Shown here: positions 22,350 through 34,434 of the stretch, in pieces
Numbering within the stretch: the first letter of the stretch is position 1
How the letters are laid out: every line of letters starts with the position of its first letter
Assembly (NCBI GenBank): GCA_947652605.1
Contig: OX393576.1
Span: 11,930,575 to 11,994,574 of the forward strand
Reading direction: 5' to 3'
Length of the DNA: 64,000 nt
Origin: Elmis aenea
Lineage: Eukaryota > Arthropoda > Insecta > Coleoptera > Elmidae
The notes under the pieces: model-generated
What the model was told of the DNA's origin: nothing
The model's input: the letters and a program-made list of their open reading frames with translations, nothing else
The model's database searches: none
Translations under genes and position numbers: made by a program

Positions 22350-22703
22350 CAGTGGAGCTGTAGGGGGCTCGCGGGGGCTCGCGCGAGCCCTTTGTTAAAT
22401 TATTCCTTAATTTGCGAGCCCCTTGTTCTTCTTGTTAACCATTTTCTCAAGAAAAAATATATCTTAAAATCATTGTCATTACATACATTTGTAAAGCGAC
22501 CAAGTCATGCCTATCAAACAATGACGATTAAATTTAGAATAAAACCGTCGCACAATAGAATTTTTTGAATTATGTACAATCACTCGATTATTCACGTTTG
22601 AAATTAAAATGCCATTTTTTTTCAACATATAATTAACATTATTTTTTTGTTTTTATTTAACTATGAGCGAGCCCTTTGTTAAAAATTTCATAGCTTACCA
22701 CTG
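22350..22703. mobile_element. Possible hAT-like MITE
   Basis: CAGTGGAGCTGTAG at the left and CAGTGGTAAGCTATG read inward at the right are imperfect inverted ends of hAT type. GGGCTCGC words recur inside each end, with a local palindrome GGCTCGCGCGAGCC. No 8-bp target duplication matches. Confidence 0.4.
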
Positions 22704-23703
22704 TTTTTAAAGTTATGTATAATTTTGGTTGTTATGTAACATATTTCTTCATAAAATGTATATTGAAGTACTGTTTCTATTTTATTTGTTACACCTTTGA
22801 TGTCTGACAAACAAAATCTTTGAATACATTTGTTTGAAAATAACGTGTAGGTGATGTAACTAAAATGGACTGTATTTAAGATTAATTCCGTTGCTTACTT
22901 GTGTAGCCATTACTGACAAAGAAGAATGCATCGTTGTAATTTCGTTTTTAGCAGAATTATTGCCACACAATTTATTGGCTCTAGAAAATGGTGTAGATTT
23001 TCTTTAAAAAGTATGTTTTAAAAATTAAGGCCAGTAGATTTTTAATTAAATATATATACAGGGTGTCCCAGATTACATTTCCAGTGGATCTCGCTTATTA
23101 TAAGAGATACAGGTTTGTTTGAATTACATGAATTATTCCTTTGCATGAGAGGAGCCACAAACAATTTTTTAAAGTACAAAATTCAGATGTTATAGCAAAA
23201 AATATGAAAATGTCGATTTTCTTTTTTCTCTCATAACTTTTTTGCCTTAATCGTTACAATAATTTTATTTGTACTTTCTTGGGGTACTTTTTAAAGGAGA
23301 ATGTAGCTCTTGTTTTAGATTTTTGAGATATTACCCCTAATTTCATTTTTTCTCATGGGCTGCGAAGTTTGCTATGGAATAGTTGAATGTGCTTTTTTCT
23401 CTTTTAAATGAGATATTACTTGCTATATCTATTTTTATAAATAAGTCACAATATGAAGAAAAATCGTATTTTGCCCATCACTTATCTAGCTATCTCTGAA
23501 AATAAAAACAAAAAACAACTATTTAAATGTCAAATAATAGTTACTATTTTTGTGGTATCATTTATTTTATAGTATTGTTGTGTACACTTAGTATTGTCAA
23601 TGTCAAGTACGTTCGACAGTAGGTAGATTAGGAATGCAAAGTATGAAAATATACGTATATATTTATTTTTTGTTCGAACGGATGGTAACCCATAGGGAAA
23701 AAT
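22704..23703. other. Intergenic with one unpaired transposon end
   Basis: A TA-preceded CAGGGTGTCCCAGATTACAT at about 23058 looks like a mariner-type end; no partner seen. No coding frame recognised. Confidence 0.4.
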
Positions 23704-23962
23704 CAGTGGCGTAGGAAAAAAAGTTTGTATTGACAGAACGGGTAATAATATTCTCCATTTAAATACGACAGCTACAGTTTTTACTGACAAAAAGATTTGC
23801 AAAGCTTTTTTTTTAAAAGAATTAGCTCCATAAAAACAATTAAGTAAGGCTACCTTAAATCAGTTCCTTTATTACTATGCATACAAATGTAAATATTGGT
23901 CACACACGAAATGACAGAACAACCTGAACGTCACAGAAAACGTCAATAATACTACGCCACTG
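23704..23962. mobile_element. Short hAT-like MITE
   Basis: Inverted ends CAGTGGCGTAG, weakly extended inward by ATTGAC, bound 259 bp. No matching 8-bp duplication, so the class is tentative. A similar lone end CAGTGGCGTGG (minus) lies at about 49010-49021. Confidence 0.45.
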
Positions 23963-26210
23963 ATATCCTAGTTTTACACTGAGATACCAACCAAAACTTG
24001 TTTATTTTATTTTCGGTCTGAAGTTAGCGGGCATCAATCATTGTTGATCACCCGATATGTACAATCAAGCGTTCAGTAATGACTTCCGGTAAACTAATCG
24101 CATTTAATACAGGTTTTGTATCTTTTGATGTAATTTTTTTTTTTAAAAGGTGTTATGAAACCAGTTTTTATTTATTTTGGTTAAAGATTACCTTTTTTTG
24201 TGCCATTAAAAATAACGTTTTCGGTTAAATACACTTTTACGGACAAAAAATAACGGTTAACCGGTGGTTTTAACCAGTTTAAAACCCGGTTTCTTGCCCT
24301 GATATTGAACAGTTTCCTTTTTACTACCAAGAAAATTCGGCACTGTTTTCTTATCAAACCGAAACGTAAAAAAACAGCCGTGATTGTAAAATTTAAGGGC
24401 ATCTTTATCTGGGCTAAAAATCTAATATTGTATTTCCCAATAAAACTCCAAATATTTAAGCGACCGAAAATGTCCGCATAAATTCAATTCCGTGTCCAAA
24501 GTTATACATTTTCTCTCCAGAACTTTTTACCGTCGGCTTTGAAGATGTTGGTAATTATTTGATAAAATTTTAATAGAACATTCTCGTAAAATTATTATTT
24601 TTAGACTAGGCATTCGTTAATTATGAATTCCAATTACGGGGATTTAGTTAGACGGTAAAGAAAACACGTCAAAAGTCTTTAAAACGGTTATAGACTATAA
24701 AATAAAGCGTTCTGCAAACTAGCGTTGCTGTTTGCTAACTAAATATTTTAAAAGCCTTTCACAGAAGGGAGTCTTTTCATTATCTACTGACACATCTGAC
24801 TTCAAAACCGACTTAAAGGGTAATTTAAAGGACGTCCACTTAAAGTGATAAAGGAAAGTATGAGCAATTAACCGGTTAAATGACTTCACTAATTTTATGC
24901 AGGTGAGATAAACAGAAAATAGAAACAGTTTAGAAGAGAATATTGCTTCTTATTCCCACTTTTAATGCTGTTTGAGTTGTAATTATCTTTAATTTGAACC
25001 AAAACATCCTTGGTCTAAATGTTTCGATAAAGTATCTTTTAAACTGAAAGTCTATTAGATAAAGTTTATGTTAAAATAATTTAAAATTTAAGAAACAATT
25101 TGCAAAATTATAATGGCATTTTTTAAATTCTACGTTAGTTACTGTAAAAATATGTGACAATTTTTATTAGTAGTGCTATTTACTACTTCAGATTACCAAA
25201 ACGAACATTAAGCGTAATGTTAAATATTTCTTGCTTATCTTAACTTAATACATAACAGTGGATAAATATGCTTCAAAATAAAGGCGAAAGTATTTTGTTT
25301 GTTATGTAAATGTCCCTTACAAAATAACAAGGCTTTATATTGTTTGTTTTGCCCTCATTAGTGCGACAGAGTGTAAAATATCCCAGAGATTTACTTGGAA
25401 TAGCACATTTTTGCAAAAATAACCCTAAGCAATCCCCAGTTAGTTTCATTAGAAATACAGGGTGTTCCAGGAGGAATAGTAAATATTTTATCAGCTGGTA
25501 GTATAGACCATTTTGAGTAAATATAATGATATCAACATGTGTCCAAAGTCTATGGTTAGAAAAATACAGTTTAAATTTAAAAAGCCTCACAAAATGTTGA
25601 TTATTTAAATTATAAAACACACGAATAATTAGCAATAGGTTGATGTTAACAATCCCACCACCAACTTCAGTGTACCTACATAATGTCAAAAACCGTTATA
25701 AAAATAAAGTTCTCGATTGCGGTTAACCGTCAATCAATTTTTTTTTTCGGTTTCGAGCCCCGCTCAATATACCTACTCCAGATAAAATTTCGAGAAATAT
25801 CATTGAAACCCCACCTATTATTAGAAATAAACTATAGGTTTAAATAACAAAGTTTCTATGTTGCATGCTGATTGTCTCACGTTAAAACAACATTTTAAAA
25901 TCTGCAACCATTTCAATGAAAATTTTACTTTGTGCTTTTTGGCTACAGCTTTCTTATTTATTAACATATTTAATATAAATATTTGCACATAGCAATTTTT
26001 GGTACTGCATTTAATACCCTTTTTTTAAATAATTTTATTATATGATTCCATAATTTACTTACCAGAGACGAATATGGAAAAAGGTACATATTTTGTTAAA
26101 TAATCGATTCTTTTTAGAAAAAAATCAGCAATTTTTTATTGAACTTGTAAATACTTGCATTTATAATGAATCATAGAAATTATTTATTAAGATCCTATTA
26201 TGTTTTACAT
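23963..26210. other. Intergenic, nothing coding
   Basis: A lone TA-preceded CAGGGTGTTCCAGGAGGAAT at about 25460 resembles a mariner-type end. The 138-codon minus frame at 25273-25689 overlaps it and has no domain. Nothing else recognised. Confidence 0.4.
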
Positions 26211-26840
26211 CAGGCCTGTGCAACCTGCGGCCCCTCTGATGTTTTTATGCTGCCCGCGGCCCAGTAGTTGTATATTACAAGCTGTTTTTAAATAGTATAA
26301 CATTAAGTGGCATTACATGTGCTAAAAAAATGTGAGAAATTGTCAGGTGATTTAAGAAGAGAAAGAATAATGGTATGAAAGAGAACTTGGCAAGACAACA
26401 AAACTTATTCAAAAATGCGTATAAACAATAAGACCCCACAACAATAGCAAGTTATGAAATTTTTAATGTTTCAGCTAGACATCTGAAACCATTCTCTGAT
26501 TGTAGTTTAATAAAAGAATGTATTAAAATGGCTGTGAACTTTATTTGCCCTGAAAAAAAGCTTTTTCTAATATTTTACTTAGATTTACTATGGCAAGATA
26601 AATTGATGAAATGGCAGAAAACGTAATATTAACTCTTAAACATAGTGTTAATAACTTTTCATCTCATTCTCTTCGTCTTGATGAATCGACGGATATATCT
26701 AACGCTGCTCAACTTGCAATTTGTTTTCGTGAAGCAGATATTAAGTTAAATGTTACTGAAGAATTATTAGATTTGGTAAGGATGAAAGGAACTACAACAG
26801 CTGAGAATCTATAATATGTATTAAAAATGATTTAGAAATA
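26211..26840 (+). mobile_element. hAT transposon 5' portion
   Basis: Starts CAGGCCTGTGCAACCTGCGG, a hAT terminus, and leads into a transposase remnant in the same orientation. The right end is missing. Confidence 0.65.
26360..26840 (+). pseudogene. hAT transposase remnant (SCAND3/GTF2IRD2-like group)
   Basis: Plus-strand pieces in shifting frames: NNGMKENLARQQNLFKNAYK, EIFNVSARHLKPFSD, then in 26590-26812 SLSRFTMARQIDEMAEN, FSSHSLRLDESTDISNAAQL and LNVTEELLDLVRMKGTTTAE. LDESTD is the conserved hAT block with the first catalytic Asp, and the TEELLDL..LKGTTT segment is diagnostic of this hAT group. It ends with a stop at about 26812; the dimerisation domain is absent. Confidence 0.8.
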
Positions 26841-28476
26841 AAAAATGAGGAAACGCTTCGAAGTAACTACGCTTCTAAGAAATTTAAAACCGATTTTTTT
26901 AGGGAATTTTTGTATGTCACTGCGTTGCTCATATTGAAAATTAACGCGCGAAAAAAAAGTTAGTTTCAAAATTTCTCCGGACCCTTCACACTTGGAAGAA
27001 TCTCCATATACACTAGAAAGTTGCGATTTCATACAATTTGCGATTGGCCCTTTAGCTTAAAAGGTTACACGGGCCTATTTTACATAGTTGGCCATACCTT
27101 TCTGGAGCATAAGGAACAATAGTAACACTTAAAAGCAATTAGAATTGTTGGAGAAAATTAATTAAACTACGTTTAATTACTGAGCGAACTATCAAAATGT
27201 AAGAAGCTTATTGACTTTACTTCAAGTTTACTGAAGAGCACTTGGTCCTAGACACTCGTAATCCTGCATTTATGCATCAATGAACAGACTGAAATTAACG
27301 ACTTGTAATATTCTAAAATTATGCGCATAATATTAAGTTTAAATAAGTTTTAGACGTACAATAGAATGATAAAGTATAGTTTTATTTTGACGTCTAAAAA
27401 TAAGGGACGCTAAAACGATTGATTAACTACAATATTTTATATTTTCCCTAATAACATTTAATAATATTCCATGTTACGTTTATTAATATACTGGGGCATA
27501 ATTTTTATACAGCATTTCTATTTTTTACATTGTATTTTGCCATATACTATACAACTGTTGGCATTTTTTAAAGAAACATTTAAATCATATCCTTAAATAA
27601 AAACAATGACGTTACTCTAAAACGTTTTTATAAAAATAAAATCCTTTATATTTCGTCTGAATAAATTGTTTCATGAAACGATTAATCTTCTCAGCAAAAG
27701 TCAGATTACCTTGGTTTGTTCACATATGTATAGCAGAAAACAAGTTAGTGAAATGTAGCATGAAACGAGAGCTTTTATTCACTTCAACAAATGCTACGAA
27801 CGTGAGTCAGCAAAAGCAACTTTCAGTTGAGCCTGTAACTAATAATTGTGTAACTTAAAGTGCTTATAGAGTTGGTGGCAGGGAGCACAAGAAATTCTCT
27901 AATGATTCGAAACGAAAGTGGCTCTTGGTCAACGGGATTCCCCAAGGTATACTTTTGAAATTCTTGACCCACGTTTTTCCATTCGATAATGGCAGTTAAA
28001 GAATTGACTTCTGTATTGAGTTACTTTAGTTTCCAAATTAAGTTTGAGAAGTTTGCTTACGGAAGCATAATATAAACTTCAGAACTGGCTGAATTTGTAC
28101 AAAAATGTACGGGCATTCAAGAGCAAAAATGTCAAACAAGAAACAAAGTTTTCAGTACTGATTGATAACCCATAATTACAAACCATTTGATGAAACTACC
28201 AAAAAGATAATCACTTCAATATTGCTTGAATTATTTAATTGATTATCTTATGTAATACAATATAGTATATTACATCAAGAGCTGTAAGAAGCATATTACG
28301 CGTAATTGCTTTACAACTCGTGTTATGTAGCTTACTTTTTCTACGAACACATAATACCTACGATTTTAACGGGTTTTTGACTAATATACACATGTAATTA
28401 CGTTGTCTTGTCAATTTTGACGTAAGCCTACTTTGACATTTCTAGGTTTTGCTTACCGTGCGTTAAGAGTCACAGT
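26841..28476. other. Intergenic, nothing recognised
   Basis: AT-rich; short frames only (for example 27673-27858), no domain, no repeat pair recognised. Confidence 0.4.
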
Positions 28477-28504
28477 GTGTCCAAAAGGTATGGAATATGC
28501 TATA

Positions 28505-28973
28505 CCGGGTGATTCAGTTTGACTGTCGCACCCCTACAACTTTTTAATTATTGAAAATAACCCCAACAAACCTTATATTTTTGGAAACGGCGACAAATTC
28601 TCTATTAAATGATGTGCATTTGTTATCTCTACGATGACGTATGACAAATCCGCGATAGGCAACTGTTTTTTTTTTAAATTACATAGTATACATTTTTTGG
28701 TTGATTCGGATAGAGAATTTAATTCTGAATCCGACCATGTATTAAAAAAATATGCATACATAAGAACATTTTCGAGAAAAATCAGTTCAAAGTTTATTCA
28801 AATTATAGCAAACAGTTGCCTATCGCGTATTTGACATACGTCATCGTAGAGATAACAAATGCACATCATTTAATAGAAAATTTGTCACCGTTTCCAAAAA
28901 TAAAAGGTTTGTTGGGGTTATTTTCAATAATTAAAAAGTTATAGGGGTGCGACAGTCAAACTGAATCACCCGG
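28505..28973. mobile_element. MITE nested in the left arm of the mariner
   Basis: 469 bp with near-perfect inverted arms starting CCGGGTGATTCAGTTTGACT and GTCGCACCCCTA, flanked by TA at 28503-28504 and 28974-28975. The arms extend over 150 bp (ATGACGTATG, GATAACAAATGCACATCATT). Non-coding, Tc1/mariner-type target. Confidence 0.88.
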
Positions 28974-29312
28974 TATATCTCAGTAAATATCCACTTTAGG
29001 GAAAACTGTTTTGAATAAAAGTTGTTTGGTACTTAGTTTTCCACCATAAGACAAAATTAATTTATTTTTTCGAATAACAAAAGCGCAATGAAAAACAATT
29101 GAATTTTTTAAATGACAAGGTACCCCTATATTATACTCATTTAATAGAATTTTTTATCTCTTTTCAATGATGCAAAACTTTATTACCCTTACTTAAGCAA
29201 CTTTTTGAGAAAATCACAAAAAATACTCTCAAATTATTTTAATTGTTTAGTATTTATATCTAACAAAAACATCATAAGAACTAAAATTTTTGACGAAATC
29301 TACAATAAGTGT

Positions 29313-29462
29313 TCAAACTGCTTGGCAATGATAAACTCGGTTTTTAAACCCGTTTATAACATTCCCAACCATTTCAGGTGTAATTTCTCTAATAAGATCT
29401 TTTAAATTTTCGATATTCTCCGGCCTCTTAGCATAAACTAAATTTTTAAGGTAACCCCATCA
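29313..29462 (-). pseudogene. Mariner-type transposase C-terminal fragment
   Basis: Minus-strand frame reads WGYLKNLVYAKRPENIENLK, then DLIREITPEMVGNVINGF and a stop after HCQAV. This matches the end of insect mariner-type transposases (LWGhLK..VY...P..I..L...I). The upstream catalytic domain is deleted; it sits in the core of the element at 28477-29687. Confidence 0.7.
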
Positions 29463-29687
29463 TTGAAAAAAGAAAAAAAAATCTATCAAATGAGTATAAT
29501 ATAGGGGTACCTTGCCATTTAAAAAAATTCAATTGTTTTTCATTGCGCTTTTGTTATTCAAAAAAATATGTATTTAAATTTTGTCTAATGGTGGAAAACT
29601 AAGTACCAAATAACTTTTATTCAAAACATTTTTCCCTAAAGTGGATATTTACTGAGATATATAGCATATTCCATACCTTTTGGACAC

Positions 29688-30968
29688 ATTAGTGGTCGTA
29701 GAAAAATAACTGTAATTTAAAATCACTTATTTATTTTTTTGAAGAATCTATGTGTTAGTTTTGTTAACTTTTTTGTTTTAAGAAAAATGATATACATTTT
29801 CTTAAATTTAACCTTTACATAACATTGTTCCCAATTCACAAAAGCATTGGTTAAGTGTCCCAACAAGAATTTATTGTCACAGCTCTGGCCGAACTGACGT
29901 CTATGCTTCCATAGAATTTTTCAATTACAGCACTATTCGTTTTTAGTGACGAATCATCAACTTCAAAGTAATAATCATAGTTTGGTTCCTAGACTGTACT
30001 CTGAGTGACATCGCAATTCAATTAGAGCTTCAACTTAATTGATAGCAGATTCCAATTTCAGCAGAGGTCAGCTAAAATAAGAATGTCTTCTGATCAATCC
30101 ACTTAACGTTATATTGCATCAATTATTTTTTCATTGTGAGTCAGCTTTCGTTAAAAAGACGCTAGCTAGTCCAATACAAACAAGAATGTGATTCTTTCGA
30201 GTGATTTATTTAACGTTTAATCCCCAACAATTTTCCATAACAACGAATGCACAGTTACTTTTCTTACAAATGTAAAACCTCTATTCGCTACTGCTCTCGT
30301 TTGGGGTACATATCGATTATACATGCAAAAAAATGTAGTATCATTTAATATGCCTTAAAGTATCTGTTTCACGACAGTGTAAATTCTCTTCTACTTTATT
30401 AAGCATTATTCTTACAGTAGCTCGCAATTATATTTGCTTCAAATTATTTGCAGCTCCAATATCCTGCCAGAACGACATATCCTGTTCCTGGTTTTTAGTA
30501 CGCTTGCTCATCGAAAATTTAACTGTCGTCCACACGTACGGTAATTCATCACAAAATTCGTTACACAGCCGACCGTGCCTTCAAAAATATTGACAGAAAA
30601 TTATAGAGGTCTCCCTGATATTATTTAAGATTTGACACAATAATCGAAGCTATACAGAGTACCAATTTTTCTAACCTGTTGTGTGGGTAACTCCATTAAT
30701 ATTAAAGAAACGTTTAAATTAGCAAATTTATGCAGAATAACTGCTACAATAACAACAAGAGACAACTCTTAATTGTCACATCAAAAAAAAAACATCAACA
30801 CGGGATAACTCCCATCTATTAGTGGGCGGTGAACATATAAAATGATTTTTGGGTATTAAAAAAAAAACTACAGGAGAAAAGTATAAAAAATCATATAGGT
30901 ATATTGAAACGAGAAAAAAAATCTTTTTAATAAGGCTACAGCCAACTATGACTTTCATTTAAAAATTG
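29688..30968. other. Intergenic, nothing recognised
   Basis: No coding frame, paired repeat or transposon end recognised. Confidence 0.4.
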
Positions 30969-30976
30969 CATGTTTG

Positions 30977-31689
30977 CAGTGATGTGAAATGACGGTCATT
31001 TATGATTGTGACGTCATGACCGTCATGACCGGTCATATGACCGTCATTTATGATTGTTTTTATAACAATGGTATAAAATTAATATATATGTAATAGGAAT
31101 AATAAATAAAAAGCAGAATTATTAGTATCAGTATCTCTATCTGGGTATTGTATTCCTTCAGAGAAGGCTCTAGAAGTCGAGGGAGTTGAAGGTGATTTTG
31201 GACTACTTATGCTGAGAGCTAAACATTTTTTAATAAAATTTTTATTTGAGTTTAAACTTTAATTTTACATGCTCTGGGCATTTCTTGCATGTTGTAATTA
31301 AATGTTCTGCCCTTCTAGTGGCATGTAATCCGTATCTCTTTCTACAAAATTGGCAACCATAAGTAGCTACCTTTTGCTGCGAACTTGCAGGATAACGTAC
31401 AAAAAAGTAAAATACCTTCCCTTTTCTCCGCATTGTGTTTACCAACTTTCAGAATACTTTATATAGTGGTATTTACATTTTTATTAACGATATTGCAATT
31501 AAGATTAACACAAATCAAGTAACAACCACCATGTAAACTTAAAACTGTCATTTTTGGATGTTAGAAAAACTGTCATTTTGAATTTTGGAGCTTAGAATGG
31601 TCACGGTCATTTAAAATCATTGTGACGTGACGTCATGACCGTCATGACAAACTGTCATGACGCGGTCATATGACACACTCACATCACTG
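30977..31689. mobile_element. Internally deleted hAT transposon
   Basis: 713 bp. Inverted ends CAGTGATGTGA; subterminal regions are rich in the half-palindrome ATGACCGTCAT / TGACGTCA, repeated about six times near each end and probably transposase binding sites (inference). A perfect 8-bp target duplication is present. The only coding remnant is the BED-type zinc finger at 31242-31445. Confidence 0.9.
31242..31445 (-). CDS. BED-type zinc-finger fragment of a hAT transposase
   Basis: A 67-residue frame with CQFCRKRYGLHATRRAEHL followed by TCKKCPEH. The C-x2-C ... H-x5-C spacing with CKKCPEH is the DNA-binding BED-like finger at the N-terminus of hAT transposases. The RNase-H-like catalytic domain is missing. 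Position inside an element with intact ends suggests a deletion derivative that could at most supply end-binding activity. Whether it is expressed is unknown. Confidence 0.65.
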   Translation of the reverse strand: MVNTMRRKGKVFYFFVRYPASSQQKVATYGCQFCRKRYGLHATRRAEHLITTCKKCPEHVKLKFKLK

Positions 31690-31697
31690 CATGTTTG

Positions 31698-32750
31698 TGT
31701 TAGAACTCGGAAATCGAGAGTGCTATGAAAATTTCGTTGACATATTTAAAATCTACGTAAAAATATCTATAAAAGCCAATTTTGATTTTTTTTTTAGCTC
31801 ATATATGCTTACGGAATTATTCAAGTTTGAAACCTTTCAGTTTTTCCAAATTATTTCAAAAAGTTTATGACGTAGGTCAATTTTGAAGAAGGCATCAGAT
31901 TTCCCTTTAAATTCTGCACAAATTTACGTATTTAAACGTTTTTGTATCTTTAATATAAACGGAGTTACCCATACAACAGGTTAGAAAAATGGGCACCTTG
32001 TTACAAAAATCTACAGAATTACCTATCCACTTAGTTATTTTAAGTATCCGTTGTTTGGTACTAAGCCACTGTAAATTATCTAGCATTATTGTAACTTTGG
32101 TGTACCTGAAACAGTTTTGCTATAAGAAAACTTCGAAAAACTTTGGGGAAGATAAATTCTTGCATTTATTTACTAACCTACAGGTCAACCATAATTTACG
32201 TTGTCTATTGCTAAGGAAAAAAATCCTAGATATTGCTAAAAATTGATAAACCACATCGCATACTGTTTTGTTACTATTTGTGTATTAACAAATCTAACTT
32301 CTGCACATTTTTTTATTGTAAAATATCATCCATTCCCTTTGTAATAGGAATATTTCACCAATGTTTTTTTAAAATTCAATTTATGAATGTTTTTGGCTAG
32401 CGGTTCCTTCTTTCTACACGATGTTATCTTGAAGTGGAAGCGACGCGTTAAATAATTCATTTTTATAATGGAAAAGAGGTATTTTCATTCTGAATTCTTT
32501 ATACTCTTACTGGACACGTTAAAACAATTGCGTTGTTCGCAAAAACGCCTTCATAAATAGGTTAATATTTAATTTTGACATCATGTGGGCATGGCCGAGT
32601 CTCTGGCGATCAAAATGCTGGGATGTGAAATTGTATAAACGACAAGAATTTGCGCCGCGGTTGGTAAAATGTATCCAGCAAGTGCTGGCTTAGTGATAGA
32701 AGTACTAAAGCAATAATAAAGGTTTCTTTGAAGTCATAATAATATTTGGA
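31698..32750. other. Intergenic, nothing recognised
   Basis: Short frames (31989-32246) without domains; no repeat pair recognised. Confidence 0.4.
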
Positions 32751-32759
32751 TTACATATA

Positions 32760-33195
32760 GATGCATTTCTAACGAAGATTATAAAAATGAATGTTTTGTA
32801 TGCGAGACACTAATCGAAAAGGAACATGTTCTAAAGAAAACGAAAACAAATTGATAACAGATTTAAAGAACTATATTGGATACTTGGAAAAAGGTCTAGA
32901 TTGTCACTAGAAAATAAAATTTTGGTGTACAAAACAGTACTTAAACCAGCAAATCAAGTTTTGACATAAAACGATCAAACAAACTTAGAGAAATGGTTGA
33001 CACTCCCTGATATATAACCAACCAAATACTGCACCAAGACCTTGGGATACCCTTTATCTTGGATACAATCAAAAGAAAAAGCGGCAGACATCATGATAGA
33101 TCGAGGCTTCATACCAATCCACTTCACCAGCCATTATTGCAAAGCCTAGACGATTAACGACTGAAAAGACGCTGGTCAATCGACCTGAGATGAGG
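32760..33195 (+). pseudogene. Jockey-type LINE 3' coding remnant
   Basis: Broken plus-strand frames give INRFKELYWILGKRSRLSLE and NKILVYKTVLKP, then ILHQDLGIPF, DTIKRKSGRHHDRS and RLKRRWSIDL. This is the conserved region after the RT of Jockey-clade LINEs (LLGRKSKLSLENKLLLYK, HRDL.IP, LKR.WP.DL). No intact RT. It is ended by foldback FB2 at 33226. Confidence 0.75.
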
Positions 33196-33225
33196 AGACG
33201 GAGATGGAGAGGACCTCTCAGGACC

Positions 33226-34434
33226 GTGTCTGGAACATTCTTCGCTCACAATTGTTCGCCCACAATTCTTCGCCTCTACAATTTTTCGCCCACGATTCTT
33301 CGCCTACACAATTCTTCGCCCACAATTCTTCGCCGCCACAATTTTTCGCCGCATACAAGCATATCACAAATTTTGTTTGTAAAGTGATTGTTTTTATTTA
33401 TAACGTAATTTTTACAGATTATTTTACACTAGCCTAAAATTGTTTCTTGTATATTAATACTTCTTCTTTTAATAGTATGTTTAAAAATTGCTACATAAAT
33501 AGTGTATGTTGTGATTTTTAATCTTGTTTATGTTATTATAGATTATAGTATGAATAAAAATTAAATTACCAAATATTTTGGTGATATAAAAGTAAAACCA
33601 ATAATCAGCGACTGATTCTATTTTTCTTTGTTTTTTTTTATAGGCTAGTGAAAGTTGTCAGGACGATGAAATAAACCTGTAGAAGAATATTATTACTTAA
33701 TTTGCGTCTGATAATAGCTATACCAATACCTATGTATGTACCAAAATTAGCAGAAATACGTTTGTTAATGACAGGGTGTAGGGTTAATTTTATTTTCCCA
33801 GAATAGTATTAATTTGTGATAACCAATTTGCTATAAAACATTTTTGTTATACGTCTATATACGAATTTATAAAAAAAATATTGTTCAACAACAGAAATAT
33901 GAAATAAAACATCTTTGATATACAAAATATTTCATAATTTTAATGTTTCACATGAAAGCAACACATTTATTAAGTATACTTTTTTATGTTCCATCATAAT
34001 TATAATCGATATAACAAATTGAGAATGAACTGAATAACTGTTGTCTAAACAATATTTCTTAAATAATTTACAAAAGATTTGTACAACATACTTGTAGTAC
34101 CTAAGTGCTATTTTAAATAAAACATCTACTATTAACACAAAGTTAACGTCATTTTATAAAAATCACATTTACAAATAAAATTTGTGATATGCTTGTATGC
34201 GGCGAAAAACTATGGCGGCGAATAATTGTGGCGGCGAAGAGTTGTGGCGGTGAAGAATTGTGGCGGTGAAGAATTGTATAGGCGAAGAATTGTGGACGAA
34301 GAATTGTGGGCGAAGAATTGTGGAGGCGAAGAATTGTGGGCGAAGAATTGTGGAGGCGAAGAATTGAGGGCGAAGAATTGTGGGCGAAGAATTGTGGAGG
34401 CGAAGAATTGTGGGCGAAGAATGTTCCTAGACCC
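33226..34434. mobile_element. Foldback element FB2
   Basis: 1209 bp, same family as FB1. Ends GTGTCTGGAACATTC and, read inward, GGGTCTAGGAACATTC. Tandem-unit arrays at 33232-33345 and 34195-34425. The left inner segment (33360-33567) is the reverse complement of the right inner segment of FB1 (2785-2990). The centre (33568-34150) has no counterpart in FB1. No target duplication found. Confidence 0.85.

Larger units (their letters stand above)
28477..29687. mobile_element. Mariner-type element with long arms, interrupted by a MITE
   Basis: Inverted ends TGTGTCCAAAAGGTATGG, continuing over about 230 bp once the nested MITE is set aside (TATCTCAGTAAATATCCAC, TATTATACTCATTT). The core retains a minus-strand transposase C-terminus. 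Target duplication not clear. Confidence 0.75.
30969..31697. repeat. 8-bp target duplication CATGTTTG of a hAT element
   Basis: CATGTTTG at 30969-30976 and 31690-31697 exactly flank the hAT ends. Confidence 0.9.

Noticed and set aside
25273..25689. 138-codon minus-strand frame
   Set aside because: No domain signature, biased AT-driven composition, and it overlaps a transposon-type end (TA-CAGGGTGTTCC at about 25460).
31015..31060. Cluster of short palindromic repeats (ATGACCGTCAT) resembling CRISPR or an operator array
   Set aside because: They lie at the ends of a hAT element with an 8-bp duplication and have no regular spacers; subterminal transposase sites explain them better.
32580..32720. 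Possible tRNA-like GTGGGCATGGCCGAGT segment
   Set aside because: No acceptor stem, anticodon arm or T-loop (GGTTCGAATCC-type) could be folded around it.
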